NCBI GenBank assembly: GCA_900323505.1
Contig: OOIN01000001.1
Span: 1,054,001-1,118,000 of the forward strand
Direction: 5' to 3'
DNA length: 64,000 nt
Source of the DNA: Ustilago trichophora
Lineage: Eukaryota > Basidiomycota > Ustilaginomycetes > Ustilaginales > Ustilaginaceae
Position 1 is the stretch's first letter. Each line of letters begins with the position of its first letter. The notes beneath the pieces were generated by a model. That model had not been told where the DNA came from and ran no database searches. It saw only the letters and a list, made by a program, of their open reading frames with translations. This document shows, in pieces, positions 30,266 through 38,760 of the stretch. The position numbers and the translations under genes were made by a program.

Positions 30266-31669
30266 ATGTATCGACCAGCGGGAGCAGCAACACCGACCAG
30301 AACGGAGAGGGAGAAGTCTCGAAACGCTGGCATCTATGAGCTTGCGCGCAGTGAGGCTGAGACTCACTGGCTGAACAAAGTCACCGGCTCGTCCGCTTCT
30401 GCTACAAGGGGACGAAATTTTCTTGGCACCGCATTCACTCAGTCCATTGACACGGACAACGTCGCCTATCGCCGCAACATCACGCTGAAGGACTCTTCAG
30501 CTGTGCTATTGCAGCGCTTTGGTCCAGCCTCTTACGACGACGAGGAGGGTATGGAGGAAGAGGCCAAAGAAGGTGCACGACTGCTCAAAGTTTTGTACAG
30601 AGATGCAAGTGCGCAACCTTCCAACCGGCTCGATTTATCAGAGAACGGCATGGATGACCCTCAATTCGAGCTTGGTGCGCTGTACTTGGGCGAGGATCCT
30701 TACCTCAGCTGGCAAACGTTGCAAAGGTACAAGAACCGAGACGAACGCAAGAACAAGGCCGGAAGAAAAGCGGTCGCAGACTTTATAGCGTGGTTCAACC
30801 ACTTCTCGGAGCGCTTCCTTCTCCCCGTAGCCAGGAATCCAGATTCAGGCTTGTGCGATGACTTTCGCTTGAAGCTCTACCATAGGATCAAGTATGGATT
30901 TCCCTGGACAGCGAAATGGGCCCCAGGCGTGGACAGAATCTGTCAGCCATTCTACTCGACCTTCACGCCCAGAAAGGGCTTCGACGCCCATTCCAAGATT
31001 GACGAGGAGGACGCAGACCCATCGATCCTCGTTAACTTTGGCCAGCATGCCTTGCTCGAACTGCCAGACTATAATTGTACTGTTGAGCTGCAGCCCCTCG
31101 AGATCGTGGTCTTCGCAGCGAGTCACCTCAGGTACCGGACACGCCCGCATCCCAAGTGCCAGGAAGCTGGCCTTGATCCGGGAGAGAGATGGTCGGTACT
31201 TTGCTTCTTTCTTCGAGCCTTCGAGCAGCGATTAATGTCGGCAGACAACATTTTTTACTTTCTCCTGAAGGCCGACAACGAGTTGAAGAAGCGGCAACTA
31301 GGACTCAACGCTAGTGCGCAAGCAGCTGATGAGGCAAGTTGCACCTTGGAACAGGATAATAGGATCAGCAATGGGATCAATGTGGAGGACGAAGACCCAG
31401 CTAACAGGACAGATGCGGGGAGAGCGACGCGACACAGTAGAAGCAACCTTACCCACAATCCTGAGGGTGATCTGGGAGCGGACCAAGAGGAAGACATGAA
31501 CGGCGGGAGTATGACTCGCGTGAGAAACAAACGTCGAAGGAGCGAGCGCACGGTGGACAATCTCGTCGCCAACGCGATCAACACAAGCTCAGGTGCGGCT
31601 TCGCCAAGCGCTGGCCGACGAGAGACAACGGCGAGTAGCGCCAGAGGAGGGCCGAGGGTTCGACGATAG
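30266..31669 (+). CDS. Possible degenerate TET/JBP-like 2-oxoglutarate oxygenase
   Basis: The 467-residue protein has an ordered core (about 55-335) and a disordered tail with a basic NLS-like cluster (VRNKRRRSER). The block from residue 242 is FDAHSKIDEEDADPSILVNF, then LELPDYNCTVELQP, then SHLRYRTRPH, then GERWSVLCFF. This order resembles fungal 2OG-Fe(II) oxygenases of the TET/JBP type, which have HxD, a beta-core, a distal His and an Arg that binds 2-oxoglutarate. Arg308 fits the last position. By my alignment the HxD site reads Lys244-x-Asp246 (His242 lies two residues earlier), and the distal His position reads Tyr290. The family call and ligand assignment are inference. The ATG at 30266 is the first in frame. 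The frame is open back to 30194, just after a CTAG, so a 5' exon may be missing. Confidence 0.55.
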   Translation: MYRPAGAATPTRTEREKSRNAGIYELARSEAETHWLNKVTGSSASATRGRNFLGTAFTQSIDTDNVAYRRNITLKDSSAVLLQRFGPASYDDEEGMEEEAKEGARLLKVLYRDASAQPSNRLDLSENGMDDPQFELGALYLGEDPYLSWQTLQRYKNRDERKNKAGRKAVADFIAWFNHFSERFLLPVARNPDSGLCDDFRLKLYHRIKYGFPWTAKWAPGVDRICQPFYSTFTPRKGFDAHSKIDEEDADPSILVNFGQHALLELPDYNCTVELQPLEIVVFAASHLRYRTRPHPKCQEAGLDPGERWSVLCFFLRAFEQRLMSADNIFYFLLKADNELKKRQLGLNASAQAADEASCTLEQDNRISNGINVEDEDPANRTDAGRATRHSRSNLTHNPEGDLGADQEEDMNGGSMTRVRNKRRRSERTVDNLVANAINTSSGAASPSAGRRETTASSARGGPRVRR

Positions 31670-31859
31670 CGATAACCTAGCGTATGGCTTGGTAGTGGAG
31701 TCGACACAAAGCAATTGTGCAGTCGCGACGGCCAACGAAACAAGAAGAGGCAGCGACAAAAGCTCGTCGCCGTCACACAGGCGCACTTCTATCAAGATTC
31801 CGTGTAATACCATATTTTAGCAACTGCGAGCAGTGTGCGAGTGTCACATTACCGCTCCA

Positions 31860-33688
31860 TTACTGAGACTTTAATGACTTGACAAATGTCCCGTTCTGAA
31901 TCTTGAGCCCGTGTTTCTGTACATCGACCCTAAACTTGACCCAGGACGACAGGAACCAGACCAACAGCCCAGCGTGCACCCCAACGAGCGATAGACCACT
32001 CGCCCAGACCCTGGCAAAGACCTGTTTGGCTTCAAACTCGAGCTGATATGCCTGTGAAAGCCACAACGCCTGTCCGCCTACCCATGCTACCAGTGCCAAC
32101 CCTGTTTCTACTTTGCCCACCTTGAGACTGGGCCAGACGAGTGGAAGTAGCCAGAGGAACCAGAGGAAGTACTGGCTGGTGCAGACCTTGTTGAAGGCGA
32201 CAAAGGCGATGGTTTGTGCAGTCATTGCAGCGACTACGTCGCGTTTGCCGAGATGGTAGCCGAGGGCGGTAACGACAAGGAGCTGGGGCACGAATGAGAG
32301 GAGCGGTGAGGCAAGGATGCGCGATTCGAGAGACGCGGCCGAGGTGGGCGAGGTGAAGAGCGAGAGGTAGGTGCCGAGGAAGTAGGGGCTAAAGTTGTGT
32401 CGATGATCGGCTCGATGGAGGTGGTAGAGGAAGGTGTGCTCGATGAAGGGCGATCCCCAGCTGCGTCAGCGATTGAAGTGAAGGAAAGGAGATCGAGAGA
32501 AGAGGGTTAGTACATTGTCTGCAAAAATATGTAGAAGATGGAAGACTGTGCGACTTACAGAAGCCAAGCAACAACGTTGGCCGCCATGAAAGAGTAGAAT
32601 GCCACAAAGCCAAACTGGATGCCCGCTGCGTTCTTGGTCCACAAGCTGAGCGATTTCCGACGCTCCGGGGAGTAGGCAGAGACAGTGGAGCGGTGCAGAT
32701 GTGCGAGGATGGGAACGGCGTAGATGACGGGGAACAGTTTGAGGTGCGTAGCGAGGCCGAGCAGAATGGGTGCCATGTAGGCTTCGAGCGACCAGTCGAG
32801 CAGGTTGAAGGCGCTCTCTGGTGGCAGAGCTTCGTAAGTCGGAACCTTTTCTGCTGTTTTTACCTCCTTGACTGAAGCTGTAGCTTTGGCGTCATCGGAG
32901 GCGTTGGCGGCTTGCGGCGAAGAGAAGTCGGCAAGGTACTCTGCACGTAGACCCAGCGGTGCTTCCGGATTTGCCTTCAAGAAAAAGTACAAAAACGAGA
33001 GGACAAACAGTCCCACCAGCGACTCTGACGATCCCCTCGTCGAGATTTGTGCCACCATAGGGTTCAGGATCCACAGCAATCCAGGCAAGTGAACGTAGAG
33101 TCCCGCACTCGAACCTTGTGGTCGTCTACCGTCGAGGATGAGCCACATGAACAATGCGCAAAGAATGTCTGATGCGGCAAAGATATATTTTCCAAAGTTG
33201 GTCCAACCGAATATGTGAATCGGTGACAGCGCTGCTGCCAAGAAGGGTGTATATCTGTACGTCGGCCTTGCGTATGGATCGCCCAAAGTGGCTAATAGGT
33301 CGAAAGCGGGTTTGGCGAACTTGTAGCATTGGCGAGCCCAGAAGTACATAAAGTCGGATTCATCTGGTTTGAGCCCATCTGCCGGGGTGTGGCTATTTGG
33401 ATCGTTGAGGAGGAGGAAACGGGCGGCGGCGGGTACGATGCCTCGGGCACAATGGACGTCGTTGCGATCCAAAAGGTCGGCATCTGTTTCGTAAGTTGGA
33501 TCCTCGATGGTGCGCGATAGTGGACATGCGTTAACAACGAGGTTGACAGCATCGGAGAATACGAGGTAGTCAACGTCGGTATAGGGTACTGCGTGGGTCG
33601 CGTCTTGGTGTCGACCCCACAGAAGAAGGCCGGCGCGGAGGAGAATTCCAGCAACGATGTAGATCCAGGACCAGAGGGAGGCCTTCAT
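31860..33688 (-). CDS. GPI14: GPI mannosyltransferase I (PIG-M/GPI14), two exons
   Basis: PIG-M adds the first alpha-1,4-mannose to the GPI precursor in the ER lumen, from dolichol-phosphate-mannose. Exon 1 is 33688-32559 and exon 2 is 32460-31860. The intron is 98 nt (GTAAGT...CGCAG) and the product has 576 residues. PYTDVDYLVFSDA near the N-terminus holds the catalytic DxD (Asp38, Asp40) of this GT-C family. RYTPFLAAAL and STRGSSESLVGL are conserved luminal or transmembrane motifs. Across the splice, VVAWLLWGSPFIEHTFLYHL runs into RHNFSPYF, which is diagnostic. Multiple transmembrane helices are present. A longer frame begins upstream only at a TTG (33859), so the ATG at 33688 is used. It is convergent with the oxygenase-like gene, with 190 bp between. 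Confidence 0.95.
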
Positions 33689-34310
33689 GGCTCCAGTGGT
33701 GGTGTCCGAGGGCTGGACGTGGGTCGGTTTGTGACGGTGATGGTGGTACGGAAAGCGAGGTTGGACAAAGACGGCGAACAAAGGAGTGAATCGAAAAGGA
33801 TCAGTGCGGAGGCGATCAACCAGCTCGTCAAGGGTTGCAGACCAACACACTCTTCTCAAGCAAAGTTAGAGCTCTGCTGTGCTGTTGTGCTGTTTTGCTG
33901 CATGCGGATGTGTGCTCTGTCCACTTTCAGACGCGTCTTCTTTCTACAGTACATTGCCATCTGTGCGGGGAAAAGCTAATTTTTCCGTCGCACTTTGTGA
34001 CATACTAGGATGTAACATCTCGGGAGAAAGGGCGTGGGGCTGAGCACGACTTCTGCCGAATCTCGCACGACTTGGGCGCTCCTTCTCCTTCGGCCTCCAC
34101 TTCAGCCGCTCCGGATTCCGCGATGTGACTGTATTCTGATTCACCTTTTGTCCTGCTCTGCTGAGTTGCTTCCTTCTTTACCGACATCAAAAGACCCCAT
34201 CTGAGCCTGCTTGACCCTCAAAAGCAGATCGTATCCGACTCGACAGCTTCGGTCAAGATCACAATCGTCTAGCGCCACTGTTCCTTGGCAGAGCTAGCAT
34301 TCCAAGATCC
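33689..34310. other. Divergent promoter region, GPI14 / SelO
   Basis: These 622 bp lie between two start codons. The region contains CTACAGTAC at 33945-33953, part of the recurrent motif family. No gene is seen. Confidence 0.6.
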
Positions 34311-37049
34311 ATGTCTTTGACGAATCGTCTCGCAGCCATTCGCACTCGCAATTCAACCCCTTCCTACGACACCATCAACACTACTATTCGACGAGCAAGG
34401 GCTGTCAACAACCACATCATTTCCCACACCTTGCATACCACAGCAAACATCGCCAACATGCGTGTCAAGAGATTCGACATTCTCAACCTGCCGCTGGTGC
34501 CACCTTCCGAACGGCTGACGCTCAATCTGCTCCCCGATCCGGTGACGCCGGAGGCTCGGTCCATTGTCTCGGTGCCAGGATCTTCCCCTTCCCTGGTGCG
34601 CAGATCGCGTCCGGTTGGTCAAGGCTCTCACTTTAGCTACCTCTCTACTCTCCCGCTTTCGTTCCCTTACGATTTTCCCCCTGAGCAGGAAGGCGAGCAA
34701 TCGCTAGGCGAACGACACCAGAAGGAGCTCGAGCAGAATGATGACAGCGATGCAGAGCTTACCGAGGAGCAGAAAAAGCAAAAGATCGAGCAAGCTCACA
34801 AGAAGCGAATGCAGGAGGTGGAGCACATGCTGCAGAGGTATGAAGTGCAGCCCTCCGAAGTAGGAGGCGTAGCATCTGGCGCAGAGGACTCCTTAGCCAA
34901 AAATGGTCTCACGGGCCATGTTCCCCCTCGTCGTCGCCACCAACACTTCCCATCCGCACGACTACTTGGAGTTTCTCCAGCTGCTATTCGAGACTGCTTG
35001 CCCCATCTCGATGTCGGTGATGCATTCCAGTGGATTCAGAGCAACAACAAAAAAGCTGGCCCGAGCTCGTACAGCTCCGGCCCCATCGCAGATGCCGGTT
35101 CAGCGGACGGTGGCTCACTAGAAGCTGCGGCTCGCAAGACCCTCAGCGACGTTGTCTCTGGTCGAATGATCGGTGCTCGCATAGGAGGGTCTGCACACAA
35201 GCTCGAGGAGGACGAAAATGCCGGCTACGGTACAAAGTACATGCGACTCCGCGAAAAGATCATCAAAGGCGAACAGCAAGAAGAATCCCCCGAGGACCGC
35301 ACATTGCGTCGTCTGGGTGAGCTGGAACAAAAGCGAGCGTCGGCAGACACGGCCGACTATGCCCCTTGGTCTCTGTGCTATGCCGGCCATCAGTTCGGCG
35401 TCTGGGCTGGACAGCTTGGCGACGGCCGCGCATTTACGCTTATGGAGACAAAGAATCCGGAAACAGGCGAGCGGTGGGAGATTCAGCTCAAGGGAGCTGG
35501 TCGTACTCCCTACTCCCGATTCGCCGATGGTCTGGCCACCCTCACCAGCAGCGTTCGAGAGTATCTCTGCAGTGAAGCCATGGGCGCACTTGGCATCCCC
35601 ACCAGCCGAGCTCTCGCTGTGGTATCCCTTCCCGAGCTCCACGTCGTCCGCGAACGTTTGAATGTGGCCGCTATCACCACCCGTCTCTGCCCCTCATGGC
35701 TGCGCATCGGCTCTTTCCAGATCCACAGCTCTCGTGGAGAGTGGGAGTCTGTCCGCATCCTTGGCGAGTACGTTTCGCACGACTTGTTCAGCTTCGAAGA
35801 CGTCGTCAAGGGCGGCTCTGTCGGAGAGGAAGCCTCGCGGCCAGCCTGGGTCAGGCGCATGGTGGAGGAAGTCGCTACTCGAAACGCAAAGACCATCGGC
35901 CTTTGGCAAGTGTACGGCTTCATGCATGGCGTGATGAACACGGACAACATCGCACTTACGGGTCACACGATCGATTACGGACCGTACGCATTTATGGACC
36001 TCTACGACGAGGGGCAGATTTGCAACCACTCGGATGGTGAAGGAAGGTATGCCTACCGTCTACAGCCTACCATGGGTGTATTTGCGATCCGCGAGCTACT
36101 CAATGCTGTAGCACCACTGGTTGGATTCGAGATCGAGCACAATCGAGCCCCTGCACCTGGCGAGCTGCTCAAGGCGACACCTGCCCAGATCGACGAATGG
36201 AGAGAACTCAGTTCGGACGAGTTCTCGGAGCATCTCGAATCCGTTTTTACAAGTACACTCCTCGAGCAGTGGAAAGAGGCCTACCGGGCTCGACTTGGCC
36301 TCAACACCGCAGAGAGCGACGATAAGAGCGCCATCATCGACCCGCTCTCTGCGGTGCTGTCAGACTTGGATTTCTCGACCACTCTGCGAAGGCTCTGTCA
36401 GCTTCCCGCGCTGCTGAAAGCGCGAGGTGCGACAGTGGAGGATGAGGAGAAGCTCAAGGAGACCGTTGATGTCTTCCTCGCCGGAGATGCTGAATCGAGC
36501 CTGGGGCCGTGGTACGACGTTGTGGTGCTTCCAGAGTACATTCGCTCCCAGAAGGAGGGTCAGGCTCGTACCTGGCTGCTTAGCTACGCTCGTCGCCTGC
36601 TCAAGGAAGGCAGGGATGGAGACGAGGTGACCAAGGAGATGAAGCGTAAGAATCCCCGCTTTGTGCTGCGCAACTGGGTCACGAATGAGGTGGCGAAACG
36701 ACTTGAGGAAGACAACGATACCGAGGTACTGGCGAAAGTTCTCGAGGTAAGTCGCCGTGCCGCAATAGTGTCAAGATGAGAAGAACGAGATCGCTGACCG
36801 ATGTTTCATGACGCTCTCTTTTGGCGCGTGCAGATGGCAACGAGACCATTCGAAGATTGGGGTCTGCCTGCCGAAGGCAAGTCTGCCGAAGAGGTTGCTG
36901 AGGAAACAGTAAGTTCGCCCTGTCCCGATCCTGGTGCAGAGTAGCGGAAAGTATAGATGCTGACTCTTTCGTCTTTCCTTGTGTGTTTGCAGCGATTATG
37001 CTCCCTTGGTAGGCCGCTTACTGGTAACCTTCCCTCGTGCTCCTCGTAA
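34311..37049 (+). CDS. SelO/YdiU pseudokinase-fold AMP transferase, three exons
   Basis: SelO proteins (yeast Fmp40) transfer AMP from ATP to protein side chains and are usually mitochondrial, with a role in redox control. Exons are 34311-36746, 36834-36908 and 36993-37049. The introns are 87 and 84 nt with GTAAGT donors, and the product has 855 residues. Conserved blocks are YAGHQFGVWAGQLGDGRA, IQLKGAGRTPYSRFADG (Lys394), SSVREYLCSEAM, HGVMNTDN (Asp545, Asn546) and IDYGPYAFMD (Asp555). These match the ATP and metal-binding residues of characterised SelO. The last exon adds RLCSLGRP and the terminal CSS, where animals carry selenocysteine. A ~230-residue charged, disordered insertion separates the N-terminal segment from the core. 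A mitochondrial presequence is plausible (Arg-rich, Ser/Thr-rich N-terminus). Confidence 0.95.
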
Positions 37050-37098
37050 CTCCCCACGTAATCTTGTACTCTACCCTTCTCCTTCGAGTGAATGTCTA

Positions 37099-38403
37099 TC
37101 AATCTCCCATAGCCTCCAGTAGAATCTTGCACCGTTTCGCAATTTCCAAAATCTTCTGATTCAACCACCTCGCATCCTCCCTCTCCGCAAAATCATCCAC
37201 TAGAGGTCTCAATCTTTCCCTCATCCATCCATCCTTTGGTCTCGACTCGCTCGCTGTCGCTGGATGTTCCAGATTGTACACCACCATATCCCAAAACCCA
37301 GCCCAAGCCCATCCTGCATCTTGAACCGCTACATCCTGTATCAGCGTAAAGAACTCCTCCTTCCATCCTTCCCCCGTCGCTGATGAATCGTTCGACGAGA
37401 GCATCTCTTTGACATCGCATAAACTCTCCTCCACATGTTGCAGTTCATCCACAATAGACTGGTAGAGAGAAGGAAGATTGACAGAGTTGCACCAGTTTCG
37501 ATTGATAGAGATGGTTTCGGTGAGATTTTCGACCTGATGGTACCAGTTGGAAGGGATAAAGATTGTTTCTCCTTGAGTCTGGTCTATGATTTGGACTGTG
37601 GTGTAGGCTTGGTGAAGGTGAGGGTATTCTTTTCTTTGTTGTGCTGAGTGGGTGGAGGTGGGTGTGATGGTGGAGAGGAGCGTTTGAATGTCGGGGATCA
37701 GCTCGGACGTTTTAACGTTGGGAAACCTTCGCAAGTGTGGAATGCTTCGTGGAGGGAATAAGTACCACCGTTTGCTGCCGACGACGTTGCTACTCCACGA
37801 ATAGGAGGTGTATACATCACGATGGAGCAACGTTCGCGAATTGACAGTGCCAGCGTAGACGAATCGAAAGTCGTCCACCTCCTTCCCCGCGTCACCTGGG
37901 GATACGTTGTTCATCCAGTCATCGGCAAAGACATCTGGCACAGTATACGGTTCGACTGATTCCCTGGAAATCTGCTTGATGAGATGCCAATCTTTGATAT
38001 AGACACTCTGCACCCCTCCGTCAAACTTGTTCTGCTTGAAGTCGGAAATGAGGTCGATGGCTGCAGAGATGGTCATCTCGGTTCGTTCTTCTTGGGTCTC
38101 TCCGTTGGGGTCGGTGCGAGTTATCACCACGGGCGAAGTGTGGGTCGGATATGCTTGCTTTAGCGCTTCCCAGTTCACCTTCTGGACCTTATCGTCGTAA
38201 TTGTTATCTTGAGAAGGAGGCAAGGCCCACGCTCGAGTCTGAACAATGGGCCAGTGCGCAATCAGCCCTGGTGGGAAAATGCATGGTCGATTAGGTAGTA
38301 AACAACGCTCCTGAAACTCGGCGTAGCTGGGAACCTTTTCGAATCTGATCAGGCTCTCGTCTGGGCTGACCGCCGAGCCCGCGTCCAGTTTGGACACTGT
38401 CAT
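37099..38403 (-). CDS. JmjC-domain 2-oxoglutarate oxygenase, JMJD4-like
   Basis: This 434-residue JmjC protein has LHRDVYTSYSWSSNV, giving His194 and Asp196 of the HxD iron motif. FIPSNWYHQVENL gives the distal His289. RWYLFPP and SINRNWCN are flanking conserved blocks. The order and the EFQERCLLPNRPCIF start resemble JMJD4, which hydroxylates a lysine of translation release factor eRF1 in animals. That substrate is inferred, not shown. All iron ligands are present, so it is probably active. Frames continue upstream with an ATG at 38550, but that extension looks like leader sequence (hydrophobic and Cys-rich, unlike the family), so 38403 is preferred. The stop lies only 49 bp from the SelO stop on the other strand. 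Confidence 0.88.
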   Translation of the reverse strand: MTVSKLDAGSAVSPDESLIRFEKVPSYAEFQERCLLPNRPCIFPPGLIAHWPIVQTRAWALPPSQDNNYDDKVQKVNWEALKQAYPTHTSPVVITRTDPNGETQEERTEMTISAAIDLISDFKQNKFDGGVQSVYIKDWHLIKQISRESVEPYTVPDVFADDWMNNVSPGDAGKEVDDFRFVYAGTVNSRTLLHRDVYTSYSWSSNVVGSKRWYLFPPRSIPHLRRFPNVKTSELIPDIQTLLSTITPTSTHSAQQRKEYPHLHQAYTTVQIIDQTQGETIFIPSNWYHQVENLTETISINRNWCNSVNLPSLYQSIVDELQHVEESLCDVKEMLSSNDSSATGEGWKEEFFTLIQDVAVQDAGWAWAGFWDMVVYNLEHPATASESRPKDGWMRERLRPLVDDFAEREDARWLNQKILEIAKRCKILLEAMGD

Positions 38404-38760
38404 GGCTACGTACCGCCGGCAAAGGATGAAGCAAGGATGAAGAAGAATAAGATAGCAAGGTGAACGTTGTTTGAGTGCACCTCCACAAAATGCAGGGTTC
38501 TTCTCACTTTTTTCCTGCCGTATATCGCGGAACTCGGCTCTCGGATCCATTCGCCCATACAAGAACAGCAACACTTCTTCATCGGCAATGCGCCTCAACG
38601 TAGCATGCAGACCATGAGCCTTGCGCAAGCCAGCTCGGCACAGATTCTACAGAACAAGGTGTTAAAAGTACAACCGCAACTTTGAATTAAAAGCAACACA
38701 CAAGCAATATCCGCTGGTGATGACGATGACGATGAAAACTTGACACAGTGAGTAGGGGTC
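38404..38760. other. Intergenic region between two tandem minus-strand genes
   Basis: These 357 bp hold the promoter of the JMJD4-like gene and the 3' end of the SUMO protease gene. Nothing else is supported. Confidence 0.6.
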
